Positions 34,191 to 42,414 of a DNA stretch of 64,000 bases are shown here, in pieces. Each line of letters opens with the position of its first letter. The stretch's first letter is position 1. Position numbers and translations under genes: made by a program. The notes under the pieces were generated by a model, which worked only from the letters and a program-made list of their open reading frames with translations, made no database searches and was not told where the DNA came from. Source of the DNA: Amycolatopsis mongoliensis (lineage in GTDB: Bacteria > Actinomycetota > Actinomycetes > Mycobacteriales > Pseudonocardiaceae); the NCBI RefSeq assembly GCF_030285665.1, contig NZ_CP127295.1, forward strand, positions 6,944,001 to 7,008,000. The letters run 5' to 3'.

Positions 34191-35075
34191 GTGGCGCAGC
34201 GGAAGAACGTCAAACCGACGCCGTTCCGCGAAAGAAACGGCAAAAACCCGTTCAACGCTTCCGGCGTGGTGCGGACGGGTTCCCGGCGTTTCACCTTCGT
34301 CGACAACAAAGACCCCACCGCTTTGTTCGAAATGACGTTCGACGCCGACGTGGAGACGGTCGACCGGATCCGTCGGCGCCGGTTGACCGGCGCCGACGGC
34401 CTGGGTGATCCCGAAGGCCTCGCCCGGGCCGACCTCGACGGCGGGACCTTCCTCATCGTCTCCTCCTCGCTGTCGGTCGCAGAGGCCGGCCGGCGGTATC
34501 GGAGCAACGACGGCCTGGTGCGCGTCCGGTACCTCCCCGACGGCGACCTGCCCGCCGAACCGATGGCGGGGTTCCGCGACTGGCTGCTCGCGCACGTGCC
34601 CGCGCTCGCCGCGGCCGGCCGGCTGGAGCCGGACGCCGGGGGGCTCAACATCGAAGGTCTCGCCTGGGACGCGCACGCGGGCGCGTTGCTGTTCGGCCTG
34701 CGGGGACCGGCCGTCCCCGGCCGCGTCACCATGGTTCAGGTTCCGGTCGACCTCGGCCGGAACTGGACGACCGCGGCGCTGGGGACACCCGTCCTGCTGT
34801 CCGCCCGGCTGCCTCCCTGGGCCGAGGTGCAAGGCATCCGCGACATTTCCCGCGACGCGCGAACCGGTGCCTTCCTGCTGCTGCTCGGCCGGTCGGCCAG
34901 CCACGGCGAGGTCCCGTTCCGGCTCGGCACGTGGAACCGCGGCGACGACGAAGTCCGGCTGCTCGACGTCACCTTCCACCGCAGTGCGAAGCCGGAAGGC
35001 GTCACGACGTTCGCCGTCGGCGACGAGTGGAAGATCCTCGTCGTCGACGACGAAGGTGGCTACGCGGTCCTCTGA
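34191..35075 (+). CDS. DUF3616 protein
   Basis: A 294-residue soluble protein of the DUF3616 type, a beta-rich fold with regularly spaced acidic turns. Visible blocks are GLGDPEGLARADLDGGTFLI, LNIEGLAWDAHAGALLFGL, VQGIRDISRDARTGAFLLL and PEGVTTFAVGDEWKILVV. The role is unknown. It starts with a GTG without a clear ribosome-binding site, so the mRNA may be leaderless. It ends one base before the convergent CotH gene. Confidence 0.82.
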   Translation: MAQRKNVKPTPFRERNGKNPFNASGVVRTGSRRFTFVDNKDPTALFEMTFDADVETVDRIRRRRLTGADGLGDPEGLARADLDGGTFLIVSSSLSVAEAGRRYRSNDGLVRVRYLPDGDLPAEPMAGFRDWLLAHVPALAAAGRLEPDAGGLNIEGLAWDAHAGALLFGLRGPAVPGRVTMVQVPVDLGRNWTTAALGTPVLLSARLPPWAEVQGIRDISRDARTGAFLLLLGRSASHGEVPFRLGTWNRGDDEVRLLDVTFHRSAKPEGVTTFAVGDEWKILVVDDEGGYAVL

Positions 35076-35076
35076 C

Positions 35077-36726
35077 TCAGGAGAAGTACAGTTTCGACGC
35101 CGTGGCGTCCTGGTGGACCCGGGGCCGCCCGCTCGCCGCGGGGTCGGTGCCGAAAGCCGCGCTCGCACCGGTCCGGACGCTCGTCAGCGTGAAATAGCCG
35201 CTGTAGGCGAATTCGTCGTCCGGCGGGTCGACCGGGACGACCGAGAACTCTTCGGCGTGGTCGGAGTCGTCCGCGGCGTGCGTGCACAGCAGTTCGTGAC
35301 CCTGGCCCGACGTCGTCTTGCTCGCGTGGAGGAAACGGCCGGATGCCTTGCTGGTGAGCGACTTCCCGGTGCCGAGAGTGCCGAAGCACCACAGGTCCCC
35401 GCCTTCGACGTTCGCCGGCCGGAGCCGGTGGACGACTTCGAAACTCTCCGGATCCCCCGGAACGGTTTCGGTGCCACTGGCGTGCATGCACTCGTTGGTG
35501 ACGTCCTCGCGGACGTAGGCTCCGTCGGCACCCGGCAGGCCGCCGCAGAGGTAACCGGCGGACGTGGCGAGCCGGAGCTGCTTCCGGACCGTGGTGATCT
35601 GTGTGGGCACGTCGGGCACGCCGAGGCCGGTCAGCAGCACCGCCATCCGCTCGAGCAGCGGTTTGAGCACCGTCTCCTGCGTCCGGTAGCCGAACACGCT
35701 GTCGCGGTAGGCGCGGATCTGGCCGATCAGCTGAGCGCGGCGGCCGGCGTCGTCGCGCACGAGCTTGGCGAGCAGCCCGGCCGTGTCGATCCGGAAGTGC
35801 CGGGCGGGTTGCAGGGTCTGGTCGAGTCCCCACGGGATCATCTTGAACTTGACGTCGTGCACGCCGGGCGCCGCGACGGCGTCCACGTCGTTGTACACGT
35901 AGGTGTTGTTGGTGTTGCGGGAATAGCCGTCCCAGTGCTTGAGGAAGAACTCCATCGCGTAGACCTTGACGAACTGGTCGAGGTCGAACACCTCGCTCGC
36001 GCCGGCCAGCCCGTGCGCGGCGATGTGGTCGATGGCGAGCCGCAGATCGGCCTTGTCCTCGAACTTCGACAGCGGTTCCACCCCGATGAAGCCGAACCTC
36101 TGGTCGACGAAGTCGTCCTTGTGCTCGAGCTCGTACAGGTTCCCTTTCGTGCTGTCGAAATTGCGTTCGATGTAGCGCGGCATGACCGGCTCGACATTCA
36201 CGAAGACGCCGGGGGCGGTCACGCCGGCGACTCCTTGGCCGATCGGGGTGCCGTTCACCAGCACCTGGGCGAAGTTGCCCCGGGAATGGGGGAGCCCGGC
36301 GAGCTCGAACAGCCGGTAGCCGAGCAGCTGCCGGGCGAAGGAGGCGTCCTGGACCGAGTTGTTGAGCGTCAGGTAGCGCGAGCCGATCAGCTTCTGGACC
36401 GGGGCCTTGTTGGCGTCGAGGAACTTCCCGAAGTCGATGTGCAGACAGGGTTTGTCGCTGTTGAGCGAGCCGCAGAAGGACTTCTTCTTGATCCCCACGT
36501 CGGGAAAGGAAGTCTTCGCGGGGAACTTCGTCCCGGATATCTCGACCGAAGCCGCCTTGCGCCAGGTGAAACGGCTGCCCCCGGCCCAGTCGAAGTTGCA
36601 CGTCCCGCCGGCCGGCTGCTCGGTGCGCACCGCGTCCCAGTCCGCCGGCGGCATCGTGATGTTGATCGTCAGCACATTGTCGATCTCGTAGAGGGAATCG
36701 AGTGCTCGCTGCTCCTGATCGCCCAT
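35077..36726 (-). CDS. CotH-kinase family protein
   Basis: A 549-residue protein with the CotH atypical protein-kinase fold. Family marks include the N-terminal strand LTINITMPPADWDAVR, LTLNNSVQDASFARQLLGYR, HWDGYSRNTNNTYVYND and KFKMIPWGLDQTL, the last two containing the Asp/Asn residues used for ATP and metal. Residues about 420-549 form a beta-trefoil-like tail (SGRFLHASKTTSGQG). No signal peptide is apparent, which is unusual, since many bacterial CotH proteins are secreted. The target protein is unknown. Confidence 0.82.
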   Translation of the reverse strand: MGDQEQRALDSLYEIDNVLTINITMPPADWDAVRTEQPAGGTCNFDWAGGSRFTWRKAASVEISGTKFPAKTSFPDVGIKKKSFCGSLNSDKPCLHIDFGKFLDANKAPVQKLIGSRYLTLNNSVQDASFARQLLGYRLFELAGLPHSRGNFAQVLVNGTPIGQGVAGVTAPGVFVNVEPVMPRYIERNFDSTKGNLYELEHKDDFVDQRFGFIGVEPLSKFEDKADLRLAIDHIAAHGLAGASEVFDLDQFVKVYAMEFFLKHWDGYSRNTNNTYVYNDVDAVAAPGVHDVKFKMIPWGLDQTLQPARHFRIDTAGLLAKLVRDDAGRRAQLIGQIRAYRDSVFGYRTQETVLKPLLERMAVLLTGLGVPDVPTQITTVRKQLRLATSAGYLCGGLPGADGAYVREDVTNECMHASGTETVPGDPESFEVVHRLRPANVEGGDLWCFGTLGTGKSLTSKASGRFLHASKTTSGQGHELLCTHAADDSDHAEEFSVVPVDPPDDEFAYSGYFTLTSVRTGASAAFGTDPAASGRPRVHQDATASKLYFS

Positions 36727-36767
36727 CCGGTCAGTGTACGACGGAATACGTCCGGTTCCGGCGCCCG

Positions 36768-36787
36768 GAAATTCAGCAATGAATTTC
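36768..36787. promoter_or_regulatory. AT-rich palindrome upstream of CotH gene
   Basis: GAAATTCA-GCAA-TGAATTTC, 42 bases before the CotH start, has perfect eight-base arms and is much richer in A and T than its surroundings. It is a possible operator or a terminator between the CotH promoter and the TetR gene end. Confidence 0.4.
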
Positions 36788-36814
36788 GCGACGGCACCGG
36801 TTTTCGTGGGTGTA

Positions 36815-37510
36815 TCACCCGGCCCGTCCCGGTCTGGCAGGCAGGTGCACGGCCGTGATGCCGGCGAGGACGAGGTCCACCCCGGCGAGGAACTGCTCGC
36901 GGTCGTCGTGCCCGCGCACTTCGGCCGCCACCGCCCGGGTGAACGGGTAGTCGTCCGGGTCCAGCTCCTCCCAGGCTTTCGACACGGCGTCGAGGAACTC
37001 GGCGCGGCTCGCGTGGGGCACGGCGCTCGTGGCGTTCGCGGCGTTCTGGCCGGCGGCGCCGAGGATGTAGGTGACGAGGGCGGAGGTCGTCGTGAACCGG
37101 TGGCCTTCGGGCACGCCCAGCGCGTGGACCCGGCGGCCGATGGCTTCGAAGATGCGCGGCGTCACCGATCCCCACGGGCTGCGCGAGAGCTGGGACGTCA
37201 GCTGCGTGGCCAGCCAGGGGTGGTGCTCGATCGCGTCGTACAAGCCCAGCGCGACCGCGCGGATCCCGTCGCGCGGTGCACCGGCGGGTTCGACGGTCAG
37301 CGCGGCGGCGATGACGCCGTCGGTGGCGGCCTCGAGCAGCTCGCCCTTGTTCGCCACGTGCCAGTAGATCGCCCCCGCCCCGGTCGCGAGGCGTTCGGTC
37401 AGGGTCCGGAACGTCAGCCCGGCCTCGCCGGAGGTGTCGAGCAGCTCGACCGCCGCCTCGACGATCCGGTCCCGGCTGAGTGCCTCGGTGCGGCGGGTGC
37501 GTGGTGCCAT
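36815..37510 (-). CDS. TetR-family regulator of TetX-like gene
   Basis: A 231-residue regulator of the tetracycline-repressor C-terminal type. The helix-turn-helix is RDRIVEAAVELLDTSGEAGL then LTERLATGAGAIYWHVANKG, the YWHV form being typical of this class. It is divergent from a TetX-like flavin monooxygenase with two matching operators between. This is the classic repressor/inactivating-enzyme arrangement. Confidence 0.88.
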   Translation of the reverse strand: MAPRTRRTEALSRDRIVEAAVELLDTSGEAGLTFRTLTERLATGAGAIYWHVANKGELLEAATDGVIAAALTVEPAGAPRDGIRAVALGLYDAIEHHPWLATQLTSQLSRSPWGSVTPRIFEAIGRRVHALGVPEGHRFTTTSALVTYILGAAGQNAANATSAVPHASRAEFLDAVSKAWEELDPDDYPFTRAVAAEVRGHDDREQFLAGVDLVLAGITAVHLPARPGRAG

Positions 37511-37529
37511 GCCCTCATCTTGACATGAC

Positions 37530-37562
37530 TGGAACGGTGTTCCAATATGGAATGACATTCCA
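37530..37562. promoter_or_regulatory. Two tandem TetR operators
   Basis: TGGAACGGTGTTCCA (37530-37544) and TGGAATGACATTCCA (37548-37562) share the pattern TGGAAY-N3-RTTCCA and are centred 18 bases apart. They fill the promoter region between the divergent regulator and monooxygenase genes. Confidence 0.8.
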
Positions 37563-37581
37563 CAACGGCGGAGGAGTCACC

Positions 37582-38688
37582 ATGAACGTCACGATCATCG
37601 GCGCCGGGCTCGGCGGCCTCGTCCTCGCTCGCGTCCTGCACGTCCACGGCATCCCGGTCACGGTGTACGAGGCCGAGACGTCCCCGGCTGCGCGTGCGCA
37701 GGGCGGGATGCTCGACATCCACGACCACAACGGCCAGGTCGCCCTCGAAGCGGCGGGCCTGGCGGACGGGTTCCGCGCGCTCGTCCTGGACGGCCGCCAG
37801 GCCGTCCGGGTCCTCGGCCACGACGGCTCGGTCCTGTACGACGAACCCGACGACGGCACCGGAGGACGCCCCGAAGTGCAGCGCGGCGAGCTCCGGCAGC
37901 TCCTGCTCGACTCGCTCCCGGACGGCACCGTCCACTGGGGACACAAGGTCGGCGGCGTCCGCGGGCTGGGCGACGGCCGCCACGAGGTGACCTTCGCCGG
38001 CGGCACCACCGTCACCACAAGCTTGCTGGTCGGCGCGGACGGCGCCTGGTCGAAGGTCCGGCCGCTGCTGTCGGCGGCCACCCCCGAGTACACCGGCCGC
38101 TCGTTCGTCGAGACCTTCCTGTACGACGGCGACACCCGGCACCCGGCCGCCGCGACGGCGGTCGGTGGCGGCTCCCTGTTCGCGCTCGCGCCGGGCAAGG
38201 GGATCCAGGCCCACCGCGAGAAGGGCGGCACCCTGCACACCTACGTGGCGCTGACCGAGCCGGTGGAGTGGTTCGGCGACTTCGGCGACGCGGCCGCCGC
38301 GACCGACCGGACGGCGCGGGAGTTCGCGGGCTGGGCGCCGGAGCTCACCGAGCTGATCACCGGCAGCGACACCGCGCCGGTCCTGCGTCCCCTCCACACG
38401 CTGCCGATCGGGCACCGGTGGGACCGGGTCCCGGGCGTGACGCTCGTCGGGGACGCCGCCCACCTCGCGGCCCCGAACGGCGAAGGCGCGAACCTGGCCA
38501 TGCTCGACGGCGCCGAGCTCGGCCGGGCCCTCGCCGCGCACGACGACGTCGAGGCCGCGCTCGCCGAGTACGAACAGGCCATGTTCGCCCGCGGCGCCGA
38601 AGCCGCGGCCGACGGCACGGAACTCCACGAGCTCCTCTTCGGCGACGACGCACCCCACGGCCTGGTCGCCCTGTTCCGGGGCCGGTGA
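37582..38688 (+). CDS. TetX-like FAD-dependent monooxygenase
   Basis: A 368-residue flavoprotein hydroxylase. Motifs are the FAD Rossmann loop IIGAGLGGLVLARVL, the DG motif LLVGADGAWSKVR and the GD motif VGDAAHLAAPNGEGANLA. The N-terminal AQGGMLDIHDHNGQVAL stretch is characteristic of TetX-related enzymes, which use NADPH and O2 to hydroxylate tetracyclines or similar polyketides. GGAGGAG precedes the ATG. Tetracycline or a related aromatic compound as substrate and inducer is inferred from the enzyme type and regulator. Confidence 0.87.
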   Translation: MNVTIIGAGLGGLVLARVLHVHGIPVTVYEAETSPAARAQGGMLDIHDHNGQVALEAAGLADGFRALVLDGRQAVRVLGHDGSVLYDEPDDGTGGRPEVQRGELRQLLLDSLPDGTVHWGHKVGGVRGLGDGRHEVTFAGGTTVTTSLLVGADGAWSKVRPLLSAATPEYTGRSFVETFLYDGDTRHPAAATAVGGGSLFALAPGKGIQAHREKGGTLHTYVALTEPVEWFGDFGDAAAATDRTAREFAGWAPELTELITGSDTAPVLRPLHTLPIGHRWDRVPGVTLVGDAAHLAAPNGEGANLAMLDGAELGRALAAHDDVEAALAEYEQAMFARGAEAAADGTELHELLFGDDAPHGLVALFRGR

Positions 38689-38727
38689 GCCCGCCCGGCT
38701 ACCGCCTGCGGACTGACCGCGAGCGGC

Positions 38728-39330
38728 TCAAAGCTGGTCGCGGCCGGTGCGGAAGAACGCCGTCACCGCGCCGGTGAGGTCGCGCAGCGGGCGGGCGGCC
38801 CCGAACGGCGCGTTCCAGAACTCGCCCTCCCGCGCCTCGAACGGCCCGACGTAGGCGTAGGGCTCGCCCAGGTAGCCGTCGCCGGGGGAGACGCCGTAGT
38901 TGACCTCGTCGACGGTGATCGCGACGTCGAAGTGCTCGGGCCACAGCACCGGGGTGGCGTCCGGCGCGAAGTCGCGCAGCGCCCGGTCCCCCTCCGCGAA
39001 GGCCGCCGACAAGGCCTCCAGCGCGTCCGCGTCGAAGGTGATCGTCTCGGAGGGCCGGACACCGGGGCCGTCGGAGTAGACGCCCGCCGGCTCGCCCGCC
39101 TCGAACCCGGCTTCCGCCGCGACCGCGGCGTAGGTGCGCCCGGCCAGCGGTACCCGGGCGGAGTCCGTGCGGAGCTCGTCGCCGTCGACGCTCAGCGCGG
39201 GCCCGGCGACGGTCGCGAACCCGCCCTCGGTCACCCGGAGGTCGATGCGCCCGGTCGCGCGGTGCTGCGGGCCCGCCAGCAGCAGCTCCGCGACGCCGTG
39301 CAGGGATCGTCTCGTCGGTTCCCAGTCCAT
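38728..39330 (-). CDS. Hypothetical protein
   Basis: A 200-residue soluble acidic protein without a signal peptide. It begins SLHGVAELLLAGPQHRATGR and has LWPEHFDVAITVDEVNYGVS and a C-terminal aromatic block, EPYAYVGPFEAREGEFWNAP. I do not recognise a named family, but the pattern of a conserved actinobacterial protein is clear. The ATG at 39330 follows GGAGGAG. It stands alone on the minus strand, 39 bases after the TetX-like gene's end. Confidence 0.7.
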   Translation of the reverse strand: MDWEPTRRSLHGVAELLLAGPQHRATGRIDLRVTEGGFATVAGPALSVDGDELRTDSARVPLAGRTYAAVAAEAGFEAGEPAGVYSDGPGVRPSETITFDADALEALSAAFAEGDRALRDFAPDATPVLWPEHFDVAITVDEVNYGVSPGDGYLGEPYAYVGPFEAREGEFWNAPFGAARPLRDLTGAVTAFFRTGRDQL

Positions 39331-39405
39331 CCGAACTCCTCCGGTGCGGCCCGGGAGGGTGCCGGGCACGGTGCCTGCTGTCGAAGCAGTGTCCCGGAGC
39401 CGGTG

Positions 39406-39846
39406 TCACCCGCGGTGCGCGCGTACCTGCTGGACGCCCTCCGCGGCCGGTGCCGTCGCCGGATCCCGCAGGGTCGGGCGCAACGCGAGGACGGCCGCCG
39501 TCGTGACCACCAGGTGCATGAGCATCAGCCCCACGACGTTGGCGGCGGTCGCGCCCGCGGTCAGGAGCAGCAGGTCCGGGATCCACGTCAGGACGAGGAC
39601 CGCGGGGACGACCACGCGCAGCGCCTTCGGGGCCCGGCGGGCGATCAGGAACCAGCCGGCGGTGCCGAGGAGCAGCCCGAGCACGGTCGCTGGCAGGTAG
39701 GAGGCGGCGTTGAGTCCCACGCCGATCCCGCCGTCGTCGAGGGAGGACGCGGTGAGCGCGATGACGGCGTTGACGGCGGCGGCCGCCACGACGGCGACCC
39801 CCAGGCGAAGGGCCGTGGCGGACGTCCGGGTGGCGGTGGTGGTCAT
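39406..39846 (-). CDS. DUF6069 membrane protein
   Basis: A 146-residue protein with four transmembrane helices: LGVAVVAAAAVNAVIALTA, YLPATVLGLLLGTAGWFLIA, VVVPAVLVLTWIPDLLLLTA and VVGLMLMHLVVTTAAVLAL. The layout matches DUF6069. AAGGAGGAG precedes the ATG. It is divergent from a MarR gene with a shared repeat-bearing promoter, so MarR control is likely. Confidence 0.82.
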   Translation of the reverse strand: MTTTATRTSATALRLGVAVVAAAAVNAVIALTASSLDDGGIGVGLNAASYLPATVLGLLLGTAGWFLIARRAPKALRVVVPAVLVLTWIPDLLLLTAGATAANVVGLMLMHLVVTTAAVLALRPTLRDPATAPAAEGVQQVRAHRG

Positions 39847-39859
39847 CGCTCCTCCTTGG

Positions 39860-39901
39860 GTTGCGTGTTAAACCCAAAGGTAGATTGAGTTGCGTGTTAA
39901 A
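39860..39901. promoter_or_regulatory. MarR operator region, 13-bp direct repeat
   Basis: GTTGCGTGTTAAA occurs at 39860-39872 and again at 39889-39901, 29 bases apart. The first copy also lies in the palindrome GGGTT-N8-AACCC. Both copies lie between the divergent DUF6069 and MarR genes. The repeat is much richer in A and T than its surroundings. Confidence 0.65.
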
Positions 39902-40412
39902 GTCAAGCGTGGACGAGCAGGGTGCAGAGGAGCCGTTCGAGCGGCTGGGCAAAGACGAGCGGCGGGTGTGGATCAATCTCGCGAAGGTCCTGCTCACCTT
40001 GCCGGGAGCGCTGGAGAGCCAGCTGCTGCGCGACGCCGACCTGACGTTGCTGGGCTACATGATCCTGGCGCGGCTTTCGGTGGTGCCGGGGGAGAACCTG
40101 CGGATGAGCGAGATCGCCGAGATGGCCAACGGGTCCCTGCCGCGGATTTCCCACGCGGTGGCCCGGCTGGAGGATCGCGGGTGGGTGACCCGGAAGGTGT
40201 GCACGGGTCAGGGGCGCCGCTTCACGATCGCGACCCTGACCGACGCCGGCCGCGCGCACCTGGCGGCCGCGTCGCCCGCGCACGTGGCGAACGTGCGGCG
40301 CCTGGTGGTCGACCCGCTCGGCGACGACTTCGTGCGGCTCGGGGACGCCGTCGAGCGGATCGTCGAGAACCTGGGGCTGCCCACCGAAGTCCTCAAGCGG
40401 CCGAAGGCCTGA
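39894..40412 (+). CDS. MarR-family transcriptional regulator
   Basis: A MarR winged-helix protein of about 165-172 residues. It has LLTLPGALESQLLRDADLTL, then MSEIAEMANGSLPRISHAVA as recognition helix and EDRGWVTRKVCTGQGRRFTI as wing. The start is uncertain: a GTG at 39894 lies in the second operator repeat and another at 39909 lies just after it. Neither has a good ribosome-binding site, so translation may be leaderless. It is divergent from the DUF6069 gene. Confidence 0.85.
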   Translation: MLKSSVDEQGAEEPFERLGKDERRVWINLAKVLLTLPGALESQLLRDADLTLLGYMILARLSVVPGENLRMSEIAEMANGSLPRISHAVARLEDRGWVTRKVCTGQGRRFTIATLTDAGRAHLAAASPAHVANVRRLVVDPLGDDFVRLGDAVERIVENLGLPTEVLKRPKA

Positions 40413-40448
40413 CCGGCGACCGCGCCGGCCAGGCCCGTCACCGGAGCG

Positions 40449-41720
40449 TCACGACCGGAGGACGAACGCGGCGACGTCGCCGCCCAGCTGGCGCCCGGCT
40501 TCGTGGTCGAGGCGGGTGTGCACGCCGGCGACGATCCGGCTCGAGCCCGCCTCGTCGGCGGAGTCCTGGAACGTCGCGAACCGCCGGACCACGCCCGGCA
40601 GCGCCTCGGACGTCACGTCCAGGGGCCACCGCGGGCCGTATTCCCGCCGCAGCACCAGGGCACCCGCCTGCGAGATGACGCTGTGCGCGCCCGGGTACGC
40701 CGGATCCGCCGGGGTGGTGGCGAGGCTGGACCAGTCCGGGATGCCGTCCGTCGCCGGGTTGCCGTCTTCGGCGGCGAGCCGGATCGCGGTGACCGGCCGC
40801 CAGATCCGGTAGTGGTACTTCGCTTCGTAGAACGCGATCACCGCGTCGGCGAACGTCAGGTTCAGCCGCGCGAACACGCGCGCTGCGACCAGCAGGCTGC
40901 TCCGGGAACCGCCGACGACCGACTGGGCGATCTCGTTCCAGTAGTTCCAGATCGGCGCCGCCCAGAACCGCGCCTGCAGCGTCTCGTCGGCGGTGCGGGT
41001 GGTGCTGGTGTCGCGCCCGGCCGCCGCGACTTCGCGCACCGCTCGCGCGTACTGGGCACCGGCCAGCGCGGGATGGGGCCCGGGCCGGAACTGCCCCGCC
41101 CGGTCGAGCACGAACGGCGTCACCGCGGCCCAGTGCGTGAACGCCGCGGGCGCGAACGCGGGCGGCGTCGGCCGGTACTGGCCGGGTGCCGTGCCCGGTG
41201 GCAGCACCGGCGGGACCGCGGCCGATCCGTCGCCGGAGCGCAGGCCGAGCAGCAGCCGGGCCACGAGCCGCCCGGCCCGCACGCCGGCCTGGCGTCCCGC
41301 CGGGTTCACCGCGGCGAGCTGCCCGGCCAGCAGGCTGGCGAACTCGCCGGCCCGGGTGGGGTAGAGCGCGGCCAGGACGTCGTGGGCGGCCTGCGCCGCC
41401 GCCGCTTCCGGGGCCGCCGCGCCCGGGACGTCGACGGTGAACAGGTACGGCCGCCCGGTCCCGGCGGTGGCGACGACGGCGTCGTGCATCGCCGCGTGCA
41501 GCAGGGCGAAAGCGCGGGTCGGGTGCACGGTCGCGGGCTGGAGGCCGGCCGTGCGCACGGTGGTCAGCAGCGCGCGGTTCCAGGCGAGGACGACGTCCGC
41601 GCCACCCGGCCGGGCCGGTGCCGCCGCGGCGGCGGGTCGCGGCAGGCCGGTGGTGGCGAGCACGGCGGCGGCCGCCCCGCCGGTGACGAGCAGGTGCCGG
41701 CGCGACATCGATGTGGTCAT
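40449..41720 (-). CDS. Vanadium-dependent haloperoxidase, Tat-exported
   Basis: A 423-residue PAP2-superfamily enzyme. The N-terminal Tat signal is SRRHLLVTGGAAAAVLATTG. The vanadate/phosphate-binding residues fall in YHYRIWRPVTAIRLA, YPGAHSVISQ and GSSRIVAGVHTRLDHEAGRQ, as in vanadium chloro/bromoperoxidases, which oxidise halides with H2O2 outside the cell. Bacterial members can also be acid phosphatases, so activity should be taken as family-level. It is divergent from the sigma-Rieske operon. Confidence 0.85.
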   Translation of the reverse strand: MTTSMSRRHLLVTGGAAAAVLATTGLPRPAAAAAPARPGGADVVLAWNRALLTTVRTAGLQPATVHPTRAFALLHAAMHDAVVATAGTGRPYLFTVDVPGAAAPEAAAAQAAHDVLAALYPTRAGEFASLLAGQLAAVNPAGRQAGVRAGRLVARLLLGLRSGDGSAAVPPVLPPGTAPGQYRPTPPAFAPAAFTHWAAVTPFVLDRAGQFRPGPHPALAGAQYARAVREVAAAGRDTSTTRTADETLQARFWAAPIWNYWNEIAQSVVGGSRSSLLVAARVFARLNLTFADAVIAFYEAKYHYRIWRPVTAIRLAAEDGNPATDGIPDWSSLATTPADPAYPGAHSVISQAGALVLRREYGPRWPLDVTSEALPGVVRRFATFQDSADEAGSSRIVAGVHTRLDHEAGRQLGGDVAAFVLRS

Positions 41721-41832
41721 TGCTCTCCCCGGATCGTCGGAAGGTCCGCTTGCCGATACGGTCGCCGGTTACGCCGTAACCCGGACGCGTATCCCTCAGG
41801 TGGCGGGAGAATCGGCGGGGAGAAGGCGGGCG

Positions 41833-42414
41833 GTGCCGGTGGCACAGCGGTTCCGGCGCAGGCGCGCCGAAGAGGGCGACGCGGGCGCGACGCCGCCCGC
41901 GCGGCTGCACGTGGTCGGCGCGGACGTCTACCCGGACTGGGAGGCGGTCTACCGCGACAACGTCGATCGCGTGTACCGGCTGATGTTCTCCAAGGTGGGC
42001 AACCGGCCCGACGCGGAGGACCTCACCACCGAGGTCTTCCTGACGGCGTTGCGGCCGCTGCGCGTCTCGGCGAGCGTGGGCGAGGTCCGGGCGTACCTGC
42101 TGGCCACCGCGCGGACGGTGCTGGCCGGGCACTGGCGGCGCACCCTCGGCCGGGAGATCACCACCTTGGACGAGGAGCGCGACATCGCGGCCTTCGAGGC
42201 CGACCCGATCGACCCGCGGACGCCGGCCCGCGCCGAGGCGATCCTCGGTCAGCTGCCCGAGCGGTACGGCCGCATCCTGCGGCTGCGGTTCCTGCAGGCG
42301 TGCTCGCTCAAGGAAGCCGCGGCGGAGCTCGGCATCACCGTCGGCAACGCGAAGGTGCTGCAGCACCGCGCTTTGCGGCAGGCGGCCCAGCTGGCGGAAG
42401 GGAGCCGGACGTGA
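41833..42414 (+). CDS. Sigma-70 family (ECF-type) sigma factor
   Basis: A 193-residue sigma factor. Region 2 is YRDNVDRVYRLMFSKVGNRP then DAEDLTTEVFLTALRPLR, and region 4 is LPERYGRILRLRFLQACSLK then EAAAELGITVGNAKVLQHRA. The GTG at 41833 is preceded by GGAGAAGG; the long upstream frame is a shadow of the divergent haloperoxidase. Its stop overlaps the start of a Rieske protein gene (GTGA), which is the candidate regulator. Confidence 0.87.
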   Translation: MPVAQRFRRRRAEEGDAGATPPARLHVVGADVYPDWEAVYRDNVDRVYRLMFSKVGNRPDAEDLTTEVFLTALRPLRVSASVGEVRAYLLATARTVLAGHWRRTLGREITTLDEERDIAAFEADPIDPRTPARAEAILGQLPERYGRILRLRFLQACSLKEAAAELGITVGNAKVLQHRALRQAAQLAEGSRT

